Shown: piece after piece, positions 48,966 through 61,347 of the stretch
How the letters are laid out: every line of letters begins with the position of its first letter
How positions within the stretch are numbered: the stretch's first letter is position 1
Made by a program: the position numbers and the translations under genes
Assembly: GCF_963924675.1 (NCBI RefSeq)
Contig: NC_089235.1
Span: forward strand, 55,577,520-55,641,519
Direction: 5' to 3'
Origin: Phocoena phocoena
Lineage: Eukaryota > Chordata > Mammalia > Artiodactyla > Phocoenidae
Length of the DNA stretch: 64,000 bases
Notes under the pieces: model-generated
Databases searched by the model: none
Seen by the model: only the letters and a program-made list of their open reading frames with translations
What the model was told of the DNA's origin: nothing

Positions 48966-49866
48966 TTAGCATAGCTTGCTTTATAAATAAATTTAGTGAT
49001 GATTTTTATCATTAATAATATCTTATATTGACAAGGCCTAAACAGCTGCTAATGCACAATTGTTACAAATTTAAATAATATTAAATAAATCATTCTTAGA
49101 TAATACAGACTGGCATTTATAATAAAAACATCAGTTTTGAGAAAAATACATTACATTTAGATATTCATTCAATTATCTGCATACTTTTTTCTTCTTTTTT
49201 TTTTTTTCGTACTTTTTTTCTTAGTAAGGGATGGTCCCAAATAGTGGAGAATTGCATAGTGAAGCCCCTCACCAGGATGTTGTAATGGATGTAGTGAACA
49301 GGGACCAACGAATAATCTATATAGTCATATATGAAATATAACACAAATATAATATATTAACTCCATCATCTTCTAAAAGCAACAGAGATAAATGAGAGGA
49401 TTAGAGGATTTTATCATCTGTCTCCCTGGGTAAAATCTATCAGTATTTTCAGGTGAAATAAGAGGTTTGGACACAACTTCTTCCTAGTTCTCTAAATAAA
49501 TCTGGCAGCAGATATCACCGCTTCAATTTAAACCTTAACTTAGATTTGTATCTCTAAAGTTTCAATATGGATAATGTAAAAATAACCTATACAATTAGCT
49601 ATGTACCAGGAATTTGACAGGCAAAAAGGAGGAAGGGTTAAGTTGAATGCTTGTGCAACTTAACAGAGCAATTTTAGTTGTGTGTATATTGCTGTGGTGG
49701 AGGGAAAGGCAGGGGAAAAAATGGTTTCAACAACCGTGGAAATATTTGGCACACAGAGATTTAAACAACCCAGAAAAAAAATGCAAGTTAGAATTTGAAC
49801 TAGAGAGTAAAAAGAACATGAAATATAAATTTGGGAAATGCTTTATACTTAAAATCAACAAACTTA

Positions 49867-50031
<165 letters not shown>

Positions 50032-50194
50032 TCAACCCTACTTTATCACAAATGAGTTTTTAGTTTTGTGAACCAATTAATTTCTCCCTTGCTCAAGATA
50101 TCTACTTGGAAATATCTGCAAGATGTACTTGGAAATGTACATAGTACAACAAAAATAATTCACAAAACTCCTTCAACTCATTTCCACAATTTTG

Positions 50195-50560
50195 CACAGT
50201 GCCTACTATGTATAAGGTATTTTTCCAGGAAAGGACACAGAATAAAAAATATGCAGAGTCTCTGAACTGAAGAGTTCATACAATTGTGGGAAGAATACAG
50301 AGCCACAAATAAGTATATATATCAAGGATGAATTCATGATCAATGTGCTTTAGGAAAGGAAGGAGTAATTCCATCTGGTGGTATGTAAGAATGCTTTCTG
50401 GAAGACTTATGAGCTTGACCTTGAAGATCAATAGAACAACAAATAGGGGAGGAAGCAGGACCATCAGAAGCCTAGAAATGGGAAGGTGAGTGGCATATTT
50501 AGAGGATGTGACAAGCATTAGGCATGTCTGTGTGGAAAGGACATGTGGTAGGGAATAGGA
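50195..50560 (-). mobile_element. L2-like remains in CSMD3 intron
   Basis: It begins GTGCCTACTATGTATAAGGT and continues with the diverged antisense L2 order (GAATGCTTTCTGGAAGACTT). Confidence 0.45.
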
Positions 50561-51236
50561 GGGCAAAATGATACATTATTTGAAAAGGCATAAATATGAT
50601 TCTAAACAGCCCAAACTTTCCACCCACCTATAGTGAGGAACAACTGGATGTGTTTGGGGGAAAAAACAAAAAAGGCTCAGTGATAAGATACAAGATTTAG
50701 AACAGCGACTAGGGTGAGATGGACTTGAGGGAGTCTGGTCTGAAAGCAAGAGTAGTTTGAAGATTGCAGGAACATCCTAGATAAAAACGGAAATTAAGAT
50801 GTGAACTGCAGCACTAGGAAAAGCATGAAAAGATAGATTCAGGGGAACTTGTTTGTGTGGATGAAAGGGAGAAGAAGGCATAGGATTTAGTTATGTTCTA
50901 CTTGGGGCTGAGTAAGTGGTTATGACATTTGCACAGTTAGGAAATGAGAAAAATCAGGTTTGTCAACATGTTGGCACAGTGACTAGGGAAGAGAAAATAA
51001 ATAACAAGCTCTTTTTTTAGAAAGAAATAGTTCCTTTTCTATAGGTGCTGTTTTAGACATGTAGTGCTTGAGATGCTTTAGGGAATATTATATGAAAAAA
51101 TCTTGCATTCATTTACACAAGTGTGTTAATATACTGTGTTAATGTTTTATCCTGCTTTTAAAACTAACAATTTTGGCAAGACATTATCTGAAATGACATC
51201 TTATTAACATTGCTCATTTGGAGAAAACTGATTTCC

Positions 51237-51438
51237 CTTTTTTTTTGTGGTATGTGGGCCTCTCACTGTTGTGGCCTCTCCCGTTGCAGAGGACAGGCTC
51301 CGGACGCGCAGGCTCAGCAGCCACGGCTCACGGGCCCAGCCGCTCCGCGGCATGTGGGATCTTCCCGGACCGGGGCACGAACCTGTGTCCCCTGCATAGG
51401 CAGGCGGACTCTCAACCACTGCGCCACCAGGGAAGCCT
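51237..51438 (-). mobile_element. CHR-type SINE in CSMD3 intron
   Basis: Minus-oriented copy with a short T run at its left end. The flanks TGATTTCCCTTTT and TGATTTGCCTTTT form an imperfect target-site duplication with one mismatch. Confidence 0.95.
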
Positions 51439-52261
51439 TGATTTGCCTTTTCGATAAATATTCAACTAAGTCATACCTTAGTCCAGGTTAAAAAGTGTTA
51501 GTACCTTTTTTATAAATTATTTTTCCAGGGACTCATAAAACTTATGTAAAAGTTCAAAGCAATGGAATTTTTAAGATAAACATCAAGTAGTAGATTTTAG
51601 AACATGAATTTATTCTTTATGCATTAATACCACAACATAGTAATGGGAGACAGTACACCTTAGGAAAATTATACACCAAAAGCTATGTTAATAAATACAT
51701 TCAAATGAGACCATTAAATGTTTATACACATTTTAGAAGAGTTAGAAATAAAAATGACAAAACCCTGTGCCTCCCACCATGGAAAATTTATACATCTGAA
51801 GAGCACAAAGTCCCCAAACAGGGCTCACTCCTCAAAGTTATTTTCCCTTTCCAGACGCTATGAGTCAAAGTGCCACTACATGTTTTTGGAGCAGTAAGAA
51901 AATTGTGACAATATTCAAATTGCAGAGAAGTATTTTCTCATATGATAAAATTATTTAGTTTAATATTTTCTTTCATATCTATATCACTTTTTCTCCTTTT
52001 TACTTGCTTGAGGGCAAGGCAGTTTGTCATGTTTATTAGAAATATGCTGAAAAACTAAACATTGTATGGAGCTGGAACACAGAGAAACAATATTCTGAAG
52101 AATGCAAATATTTAAAAGGTTATCAAATGTATCAATGTATAGTCCTGACAATGCAAAATTCAAAGTATAGTAAGTGTGTCTAATGTTCAGAATCCATTGT
52201 ACTTTCTTATGATATCTGGAGTAATAAAAGAACTACATGAAAATGAAAATGAATACATTAC

Positions 52262-52349
52262 CCAGTCTTTGTAGTCCAAATTGCCCATAATCTTTGCCCT
52301 GAATAAATCCTTGAAATACATAAGTAGCTCCATCAGGCTCAGCAGAAAC
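52262..52349 (-). CDS. CSMD3: CSMD3 coding exon, juxtamembrane ectodomain (third from 3' end)
   Basis: This 88-nt exon has a CTTTTAG acceptor and an AGACTGG|GTAATG donor. It starts on a codon boundary and ends after one base, the G of a split glycine codon completed by GA at 50003-50002. The translation runs VSAEPDGATYVFQGF, then IQGKDYGQFGLQRL. This is CSMD-family sequence between the last Sushi domain and the transmembrane helix. There are no stops or frameshifts. Confidence 0.95.
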
Positions 52350-52699
52350 CTAAAAGTATTTGTAAGTTTGGTTAAAACTGAAGACTGGCCACAGATATAT
52401 TTTCCCAGCCTTAGAAAATATTCAGTTTTACTCTGAAATGAATATTATGCAGAATTCCTTTCCCCATATCTTCTACTATGTAAAACACAGAACACTGTGA
52501 AAATCTGCCATCATTAAAAAGCAAAATTTAAAATTTCATCTTTAAATAATTATGATACTGGAAAAAAGGGATTTGTTATTAACATAATGATACAGATTTA
52601 TAGACTTCTTTTAGGCTAAGAAACCAGTTGTCAAGAAAAAGGGCAATGATATGATGAAACAGAATAAGGCAAATGGTCAATTAAATTTAAAATATAATA

Positions 52700-52895
52700 A
52701 TACTGTTCTTTGTAGATTAGATTACTGTTCGACATATATGCACCCCTTTCCCCCCACTCCCCATCAACCTTCATGGAAAGAGTATACTTTCTACCTCACT
52801 GAGTTGGATTTGGTCCTGTGACTTGATTTGGTCAGTGGAATGTGGGTGGAATTGACAATTGGTCAGTTCCAAGCCTAGGACTTAAGAGGCATGTT
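52700..52895 (+). repeat. Old interspersed repeat, family unnamed
   Basis: CTGTGACTTGATTTGGTCAG and TGGAATGTGGGTGGAATTG recall the repeat at 6105-6420. Confidence 0.5.
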
Positions 52896-53165
52896 TCCCA
52901 TTATAAGTGAAAGAAGCCAGTCACAAAAGACCACGTATTGTATGACTCCATAAATATGAAAGCCTAGAACAGGGAAATCTAAAGAGACAGAAAATAGAGT
53001 TGTGGTAGCTTGGGGTTGTGGGGGTGATGAGGGGTAGATGGGTGATAGCTACAGGGTATGAAGTTTCTTTTTGAGGTGATGGAAATATTCTAAAATCAAC
53101 TGTGGTGATGGCTACATATCTGTAAATATATGTGTGTGTGTTTAATTAGCTCAATTTAGAAAATT
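52896..53165 (+). mobile_element. Old L1 3' fragment in CSMD3 intron
   Basis: TGAAAGAAGCCAGTCACAAA, ACCACGTATTGTATGACTCC and GAGGTGATGGAAATATTCTA match the end of L1 ORF2 and the 3' UTR. It ends about 85 bp from a CSMD3 splice donor. Confidence 0.8.
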
Positions 53166-53249
53166 AGATTTTTCTGGAATTTTAATGACAAACCAAAGCA
53201 TAAATTTGTTATTAAAATTAGCAGCAGACTTTTAAAGAACTATACTTAC

Positions 53250-53362
53250 AAAGCCATCCATGGCCCAATTTTCCTCCTTCATTTTCTTCACAGAAGCTTG
53301 AGCTGGTACTTTAATAAGATAGATGTGTAATATTAGGCGAGCTTCTTGGCTTTTATATACTC
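53250..53362 (-). CDS. CSMD3: CSMD3 coding exon, juxtamembrane ectodomain (fourth from 3' end)
   Basis: This 113-nt exon lies between a TTTTACAG acceptor and a GGCTTT|GTAAGT donor. The first two bases complete a glycine codon split with the 62028-62186 exon, and the exon ends on a codon boundary. It encodes VYKSQEARLILHIYLIKV, then a lysine/glutamate-rich run (VKKMKEENWAMDGF). It contributes to the extracellular stalk between the last Sushi domain and the membrane. The intron on its 5' side holds a complete L1 insertion, and an old L1 3' end lies about 85 bp downstream of the donor. Confidence 0.95.
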
Positions 53363-53749
53363 CTGTAAAATGTAAGGGCATTTAGTCTATTAATTTTGCA
53401 AACAGTTCTGCTTTACTTTACTATCTATAACTACTTAAATATATCACAAATGCATGTGATAGAAAAGAAATAAAACATGACCAAGTCAAGGCCACCTTCA
53501 CCCATAATGCTTTTCACAAATCCTGCAATATATATTGATCTCTCTTTAGCTGAAATTTTCAACTGAAATCTTAACTGTGGGGTTTAAATTACCTATGCTA
53601 TTAAAATTAAATATTACTGTTCTTAATAACATCATTCCAAGATTATTGTAAACAAAATGATTTCTTCCCCCAAACAAATTTAAAATCTTCAAGGATATGA
53701 ATCAAATGTTAAAATTCCAGATATTTTCCTTAATAATAAGTTAGGTGCC

Positions 53750-54130
53750 AACTCTGAGAAAAAGAGTATTCGAGGTGCTACTGGCACCACAAAGATGAAT
53801 ATGTTGTTCCTATCTAAAAATAGGATGCTTAGGTGAATTTCTGATGAAATAGGAGATATAATGATAGAGATAGAGAATGTGATGAATTAAAAGACAGAAG
53901 AGAGAAGGATCATTTCACACTGGAGTGCTTAGGAAATACTTATTAAGAAAAAAGAGCATTTGAGCTGGATCTCAAAAATCAAGTAGAATTTTTAATTCAA
54001 GAAGGTAAATATAGTAATGGCATAAAGGAGAGAAGCAAGATGACTACAATTTTTTTTTTTTTTTCCTGAACGGGAGTATTCCAAGAGTAGGAATAAGCTG
54101 GAATGTAAATGTGTTTAGGTGAATGATAGA
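53750..54130 (-). mobile_element. L2-like remains in CSMD3 intron
   Basis: GCATTTGAGCTGGATCTCAA and GGGAGTATTCCAAGAGTAGG are antisense L2-type phrases. Very diverged. Confidence 0.45.
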
Positions 54131-54598
54131 ATATAAGTTTCTAAGTAAAAATTTTGTGATTAACTGATGATTGAAATTTGACTCATTACTTCATTCACTT
54201 AATATTTCACCTATGTAATAAGGTATCATAAAAATTAGCTGGGAATACAACTATAATGATGCATAGATCTTGACCTAAAGTAAATTACAATTAATAGGGA
54301 AAACATACAAAAGTAACCAAAATTACTGGGAAAATGTTATAATGAACTTTATGGAGACAAGGATAGAAAGTCTAACTATTTATGTTTGTTTATCTATATT
54401 TGTAGAAATTTGTTTTAAAATTTTTCTAAATTAGAATATACATTTAGTGCTAACTCTCTTACACAAGGAAAATAAAAATTTATGTTTCAAAATTAAGTAA
54501 ATCAGTAGTAACATATTCCATTCATTCATATAAAGCTTCTTTCAATTTATATGATGTAATTGTGTATATTTTAAAAATTAAAATACATATTAACTTCT

Positions 54599-54817
54599 TT
54601 TTTTTTTTTTTTTTTTTTTTTTTCTCGGTATGCGGGCCTCTCACTGTTGCGGCCTGTCCCGTTGCCGAGCACAGGCTCCGGACGCGCAGGCTCAGCGGCC
54701 ATGGCTCACGGGCCCAGCCGCTCCGCGGCATGTGGGATCCTCCCGGACCAGGGCACGAACCCGCGTCCCCTGCATCGGCAGGCGGACTCCCAACAACTGC
54801 GCCACCAGGGAAGCCCC
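54599..54817 (-). mobile_element. CHR-type SINE in CSMD3 intron
   Basis: A nearly consensus-like copy with a T run of more than 20 bases at 54598-54623. It is flanked by CATATTAACTTCT copies at 54586-54598 and 54819-54831. Pol III box A (GGCGCAGT-type, here GGCGCAGTTG) and box B (GGTTCGTGCC) are readable on the minus strand. Confidence 0.96.
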
Positions 54818-55481
54818 CCATATTAACTTCTAATACCTTTACTTTGGGTTTAAGGTAGGTTCATTCAACAATACAAAATGAAGCTTTATAGTTCTTATAA
54901 AATTTACAAAATCAACAGATATAATTTTATTTTCTATTTTATTTATACCACAAATTATTCCATTATTAATAATTGTATGGGATATATACATTGCCAAGAA
55001 ATTTAAAAATACATATTTCATATTTTCAATATCAATACTTTTAAAATGTATTTTTAAATGAGAGCAATAATTCAAATTCATTGTGGCCCATTTTGTTCCA
55101 GATGCATTTCTTTTTTTTTTTTCTAAACATCTTTATTGGACTATAATTGCTTTACAATGGTGTGTTAGCTTCTGTTTATAACAGAGTGAATCAGTTATAC
55201 ATATACATATATCCCCATATCTCCTCCCTCTTATGTCTCCCTTCCATCCTCCCTATCCCACCCCTCCAGCTGGTCACAAAGCACCGAGCTGATCTCCCTG
55301 TGCTATGTGGCTGCTTCCCACTAGCTACCTATTTTACATTTGGTAGTATATATAAGTCCATGCCACTCGCTCACTTTGTCCCAGCTTATCCTTCCCCTCC
55401 CCGTGTTCTCAAGTCCATTCTCTACATCTGTGTCTTTATTCCTGTCCTGCCCCTAGGTTCTTCAGAAAAAAAATTTTTTTT

Positions 55482-58400
55482 TTAGATTCCATATATGTGT
55501 GTTAGCATACAGTACTTGTTTTTCTCTTTCTGACTTACTTCACTCTGTATGACAGACTCTAGGTCCATCCACCTCACTACAAATAACTCAATTTCGTTTC
55601 TTTTTATGGCTGAGCAATATTCCATTGTATATATGTGCCACGTCTTTATCCATTCCTCTGTCAAAGGACACCTAGGTCGCTTCCATGTCCTGGCTATTGT
55701 AAATAGAGCTGCAATGAACATTTTGGTACATGACTCTTTTTGAATTATGGTTTTCTCAGGGTATATGCCCAGTAGTGGGATTTCTGGGTCATATGGTAGT
55801 TCTAATTTTAATTTTTTGAGGAACTTCCGTACTGTTCTGCATAGTGGCTGTATCAATTTACATTCCCACCAACAGTGCAAGAGGGTTCCCTTTTCTCCAC
55901 ACCCTCTCCAGCATTTCCTGTTTGTAGATTTTTTGATGATGGCCACTCTGACCGGTGTGAGATGACACCTCATTGTAGTTTTGATTTACATTTCTCTAAT
56001 GATTAGTGATATTGAGCATCCTTTCATTTGTTTGTTAGCAATCTGTATATCTTCTTTGGAGAAATGTCTGTTTAGGTGTTCTGCCCATTTTTGGATTGGG
56101 TTGTTTGTGTTTTTGATATTGAGCTGCTTATAAATTTTGGAGATTAATCCTTTGTCAGTTGCTTGATCTGCAAATATTTTCTCCCATTCTGAGGGCTGTC
56201 TTTTCGTCTTGTTTATGGTTTCCTTTGCTGTGAAAAGTTTTTAAGTTTCATTAGGTTCCATTTGTTTATGTTTGTTTTTATTTCCATTTCTCTAGGAGGT
56301 GGATCAAAAAGGATCTTGCTGTGATTTATCTCAGAGTGTTCTGCTTATGTTTTCCTCTGAGTTTTATAATGTCTGCAGATTTAGGTCTTTAATCCTTTTT
56401 GAGTTAATTTTTGTGTATGGTGTTAGGGAGTGTTCTAATTTCATTCTTTTACATGTAGTTGTCCAGTTTTCCCAGCACCTTTTATTGAACAGTTTTTTCT
56501 ACATTGTATATTCTTGACTCCTTTATCAAAGATAAGGTGACCATATGTGTGTGGGTTTATCTCTGGGCTTTCTATCCTGTTCCGTTGATCTATATTTCTT
56601 TTTTTGTTCCAGTCCCATACTGTCTTGATTACTGTAGCTTTCTGGTATAGTCTGAAGTCAGGGAGCCTGATTAATCCAGCTCCGTTTTTCTTTCTCAAGA
56701 TTGCTTTGGCTATTCGTGGTCTTTTGTGTCTCCATACAAATTGTGAAATTTTTTTGTTCTAGTTCTGTGAAAAATGCCATTGGTAGTTTGACAGGGATTG
56801 CACTGAATCTGTAGATTGCTTTGGGTAGTATAGTCATTTTCACAATGTTGATTCTTCCAATCCAAGAACATGGTATATCTCTCCATCTGTATCATCTTTG
56901 ATTTCTTTCATTAGTGTCTTATAGTTTTCTGCATACAGGTCTTTTGTCTCCTTAGGTGGGTTTATTCCTAGGTATTTTATTCTTTTTGTTGCCATGGTAA
57001 ATGGGAGTGTTTCCTTAATCTCTCTTTCAGATTTTTCATCATTAGTGTATAGGAATGCAAGAGATTTTTGTGCCTTAAATTTGTATCCTGCTACTTTACC
57101 AAATTCAGTTGATTAACTCTAGTAGTTTTCTGGTAGCATCTTTAGGATTCTCTATGTATAGTATCATGTCACCTGCAAAGAGTGATAGCTGTCTTTCTTC
57201 TTTTTTTTTTTTTTTTTTTTTTTTGCGATACATGGGCCTCTCACTGCTCTGGCCTCTCCCGTTGCGGAGCACAGGCTCCAGATTGCGCAGGCTCAGTGGC
57301 CATGGCGCACGGGCCCAGCCACTCCGCAGCATGTGGGATCCTCCTGGACCAGGGCACAAACCCACGTCCCCTGCATTGGCAGGCAGACTCTCAACCACTG
57401 CACCACCAGGGAAGCCCCTGTCCTTCTTCTTTTCTGATTTGGATTTCTTTTATTTCTTTTTCTTCTCTGACTGCTGTGTCTAGGACTTCCAAGACTTTGT
57501 TGAATACCAGTGGTGACAGTGGACATCCTTGTCTTGTTCCTGATCTTAGAAGAACTGCTTTCAGTTTTTCACCATTGAGAATGATGTTGGCTGTGGGTTT
57601 GTCATATATGGCCTTTATTATGTTGAGGTAAGTTCCCTCTATGACTACTTTTTAGAGTATTTTTATCATAAATGGGTGTTGAGCTTTGTCAAAAGCTTTT
57701 TCTGCATCTCCTGAGATGATCATGTGGTTTTTCTCCTTCAATTTGTAAATATGATGTATCACATTGATTGATTTGTGTATATTGAAGAACGCTTGCATTC
57801 CTGGGATAAACCGCACTTGATCATGGTATATGATCCTTTTAATGTACTGTTGGATTCTGTTTCCTAGTATTTTGTTGAGGATTTTTGTATCTATGTTCAT
57901 CAGTTATATTGGACTGTAGTTTTCTTGCTTTGTGACATCTTTTTCTGGTTTTGGTTATCAGGGTGATGGTGGCCTCATAGAATGAGTGTTCCTCCCTCTG
58001 CTATATTTTGCAAGAATTTGTGAAGGGTACCTGTTAGCTCTTCTCTAAATTGTTCATAGTATTCACCTGTGAAGCCATCTGGTCCTGTGCTTATGTTTGT
58101 TGGAAGATTTTTAATCACAATCTCAATTTCAGTGCTTGTGATAGGTCTGTTTATATCTTCTCTTTCTTCTTGGTTCAGTCTCAGAAGGTTGTGCTTTTCT
58201 AAGAATTTATCCAATTCTTCCAGCTTTTCCAGTTTATTGGCATATAGTTGCTTGTAGTAATCTCTCATGAACCTTTGTATTTATGCATTGTCAGTTGTTA
58301 CTTCTCCTTTTTCATTTCTAATTCTATTGATTTGTATCTTCTCCCTTTTTTCTTGATGAGTCTGGCTAATGGTTTACCAATTTTATTTATCTTCTCAAAG

Positions 58401-59491
58401 AACCATCTTTTAGTTTTATTGATCTTTGCTATTGTTTCCTTCATTTCTCCTTCCTTTATTTCTGATCTGATCTTTATGATTTCTTTCCCTCTGCTAACTT
58501 CGGGGTTTTTTTGTTCTTCTTTCTCTAATTGCTTTAGGTGTAAGGTTAGGTTGTTTATTTGAGATGTTTCTTGTTTCTTGAGGTAGGATTGTATTGCTAT
58601 AACCTTCCCTCTTAGAACTGCTTTTGCTACATCTCATAGGTTTTGGGTTGTCGTGTTTTCATTGTCATTTGTTTCTAGGTATTTTTTGATTTCCCCTTTG
58701 ATTTCATCATTGATCTCTTGGTTATTAAGTAGTGTATTGTTTAGCCTCTATGTGTTTGTATTTTTTATAGTTTTCCTGTAATTGATATCTAGTCTCATAG
58801 CGCTGTGGTCAGAAAAGATACTTGATACAATTTCAATTTTCTTAAATTTACCAAGGCTTGATTTGTGACCCAATATATGCTCTATCCTGGAGAGTGTCCC
58901 ATGAGCACTTGAGAAGAAAGTGTATTCTGTTGTTTTTGGATGGAATGTCCTATAAATATCAATTAAGTCCATCTAGTTTAATGTATTATTTAAAGCTTGT
59001 GTTTCCTTATTTATTTTCATTTTGGATGATCTGTCCATTGGTGAAAGTGGGGTGTTAAAGTCCCCTACTATGATTGTGTTACTGTCGATTTCCCCTTTTA
59101 TGGCTGTTATATTTTGCCTTATGTATTGAGATGCTCATATGTTGGGTGCATAAATATTTACAATTGTTATATCATCTTCTTGAATTGATTCCTTGATCAT
59201 TATGTAGCATCCTTCTTTGTCTCTTCTAATAGTCTTTATTTTAAAATCTATTTTGTCTCATATGAGAATTGCTACTCCAGCTTTCTTTTGATTTCCATTT
59301 GCATGGAATATCTTTTTCCACCCCGTCACTTTCAGTCTGTTTGTGTCCCTAGGTCTGAAGTGGGTCTCTTGTAGACAGCATATATATGGGTCTTGTTTTT
59401 GTATCCATTCAGTCAGTCTGTGTCTTTTGGTGGGAGCATTTAATCCTTTTACATTTAAGGTAATTATCGATACGTATGTTCCTATTACCAT
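55482..59491 (-). pseudogene. L1 ORF2 remnant (endonuclease / reverse transcriptase), SINE-interrupted
   Basis: The start ATG is at 59491. The endonuclease N-terminus shows LNVKGLNAPTKRHRL and the QETHF catalytic region (77 open codons). Later pieces show the reverse-transcriptase region: GPDGFTGEYYEQF at about 58090-58060, [11 protein letters not shown], and [10 protein letters not shown] at about 57690-57660. The catalytic FADD motif reads FAGD here (57168-57179). The C-terminal 163 codons (55973-55482) carry the zinc-knuckle-like [18 protein letters not shown] and end ...THIYGI. Allowing for the SINE, the length is about 1,265 codons, near the usual 1,275. Several frameshifts and stops break the frame. 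Confidence 0.92.
57202..57417 (-). mobile_element. CHR-type SINE inserted in L1 ORF2
   Basis: A tRNA-derived cetacean SINE with its A tail as a plus-strand T run (from about 57205) and its tRNA-like head at 57400-57417. It is flanked by CTGTC[T/C]TTCTTCTTTT copies at about 57189-57204 and 57419-57434. It is therefore younger than the host L1. Confidence 0.95.
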
Positions 59492-59549
59492 TTTCTTAAT
59501 TGTTTTGGGTTTGTTATTGTACGCCTTTTCCTTCTCTTGCGTTTCCTGC

Positions 59550-60416
59550 CTAGAGAGATTCCTTTAGCATTTGTTGCAAAGCTGGGTTGGTGGTGCTGAA
59601 TTCTCTTAGCTTTTGCTTGTCTGTAAAGCTTTTAATTTCTCTGTCAGATGTGAATGGGATCCTTGCTGGGTAGAGTAATCTTGATTGTACGTTTTTCTCT
59701 TTCATCACTTTAAATATGTCCTGCCACTCCCTGCTGGCTTGCAGAGCTTCTGCTGAAAAATCAGCTGTTAACCTTATGGGGATTCCCTTGTGTGTTACTT
59801 GTTGCTTTTCCCTTGCTGCTTTTAATATTTGTTCTTTGTATTTAATTTTTGATAGTTTGATTAATATGTGTCTTGGCGTGTTTCTCCTTGGATTTATCCT
59901 GTACGGGACTGTCTGTGCTTCCTGGACTTGATTAACTAGTTCCTTTCCCATATTAAGGTGGTTTTCAACTATAATCTCTTCAAATATTTTCTCAGTTCCT
60001 TTCTTTTTCTCTTCTTCATCTGGGGCCCCTGTAATTCAAATGTTGGTGCATTTAATGTTGTTCTAGAGGTCTTTGAGACTGCCCTCAATTCTTTTCATTC
60101 TTTTTTCTTTATTCTGCTCTGTGGTAGTTATTTCCACTATTTTATCTTCCAGGTCACTTATCCGTTCTTCTGCCTCAGTTATTCTGCTATTGATCCCTTC
60201 TAGAGAATTTTTAATTTCATTTATTGTGTTGTTCATCTCTTTTTATTTGCTCTCTAGTTCTTCTAGGTCCTTGTTAAACGTTTCTTGTATTTTCTCCATT
60301 CTACTTCAAAGATTTTGGATCATCTTTACTGTCATTACTCTGAATTCTTTTTTGGGTACACTGCCTATTTCCTCTTCATTTGTTTGGTCTGGTGAGTTTT
60401 TACCTTATTCCTTCAT
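59550..60416 (-). pseudogene. L1 ORF1 remnant (RNA-binding chaperone)
   Basis: L1 ORF1p is the trimeric RNA-binding protein of the L1 particle. An open C-terminal part of 133 codons (59951-59550) contains NPRRNTPRHILIKLSKIKYK, KGIPIRLTADFSAEALQA and REWQDIFKVMKEKN. These are typical of the ORF1p RNA-recognition and C-terminal domains. The N-terminal coiled-coil part is broken. The likely start ATG is at 60416-60414, chosen because it gives about 288 codons, and its fourth codon is TAA. The gene is therefore dead. Confidence 0.85.
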
Positions 60417-61316
60417 CTGCTGTGTATTTCTCTGTCTTCTCATTTTGCATAACTTACTGTGTTTGGGCTCTCCTTTTCACAGGCTGTAGGTTTGTAGTTC
60501 CCGTTGTTTCTGTTGTCTGCCCCCATTGGCTAAGGTTGGTTCAGTGGAGGGGAGGGGTGCCTGTGTTCTGGTGGATGAGGCTGGATCTTGTCTTTCTGGT
60601 GGGCAGGACCCCAACCAGTGGTGTGTTTTGGGGTGTCTGTGAACTTATTATGATTTTAGGCAGCCTCTCTGCTAATGGGTGGGATTGTGTTCCTGTCTTG
60701 CTAGTTGTTTGACATATGGTGTCCAGCACTGTAGCTTGCTGGTTGTTGAGTGGAGCCAGGTCTTAGCATTGAGATGGGGATCTCTGGGAGAGCTTTCACC
60801 ATTTGGTATTATGTGGAGCTGGGAGATCTCTGGTGGACCAGTGTCCTGAACTCAGCTCTGCCACCTCAAAGGCACAGGCCTGACACTCAGCTGGAGCACC
60901 AAGACCCCGTCAGCCACACAGCAGATCAGCAGAAGTTTAAAAGCTTGACAGTATCCTCTGTTGTTAAGGGTGTGGAGATACAGTCTCTATTTTACATTGC
61001 TATTGAGAAGGCAAAAGGGTAAAACCAACAACAACTCTGTCAGTATGTCTTCATCAACCAAATGAGCTAGCCAATGTGGGACACAGGACCACTCACTCAG
61101 TGGAAGAATCCCATGCTGAGCTTCAAAGCTTCCAAGATCTTGGCAGCTGGGAAGTGAAAGGCAGAGGGAGGGAGTGTGGGGCAGGAGCAGCTCCTGTGCA
61201 TGTGCCCATGGGAGTCCAGATGCATTTCTAACATCTGAGGCATTAGTAATGAACTGGAAGGCAAAGAGCTGCTCTCTTAGAGCTTGTATTGCTGGAGTAT
61301 AGACAAATCATGTCAT

Positions 61317-61347
61317 GTCATACTATACTATACTACACTATACTATA
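61317..61347. repeat. (ACTAT)n short tandem repeat
   Basis: About six imperfect units of ACTAT/ACTAC. Confidence 0.85.

Larger units (their letters stand above)
52350..53249 (-). other. CSMD3: CSMD3 intron with old repeat remains
   Basis: This 900-bp intron is in phase 0. An unnamed old repeat lies at about 52700-52895 and an old L1 3' end at about 52895-53165. Nothing is recognised at 52350-52700. Confidence 0.9.
55112..61214 (-). mobile_element. Structurally full-length, inactive LINE-1 with 15-bp target-site duplication
   Basis: Read on the minus strand the order is: a 5' UTR of about 0.8 kb (61214-60417), the ORF1 remnant (60416-59550), a 58-bp spacer, the ORF2 remnant (59491-55482), a 3' UTR and an A-rich tail (plus-strand T run from 55111). 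The flanks carry a perfect 15-bp duplication, TCCAGATGCATTTCT, at 55097-55111 and 61215-61229. A CHR-type SINE interrupts ORF2 at 57202-57417; without it the element is about 5.9 kb, normal for a complete L1. Both ORFs carry stops and frameshifts, so it cannot move by its own proteins. It lies in CSMD3 in the same orientation as the gene. Confidence 0.95.

Noticed and set aside
59550..59951. 133-codon minus frame resembling an RNA-binding protein
   Set aside because: Not a host gene: it is the C-terminal part of L1 ORF1 within the 55112-61214 element.
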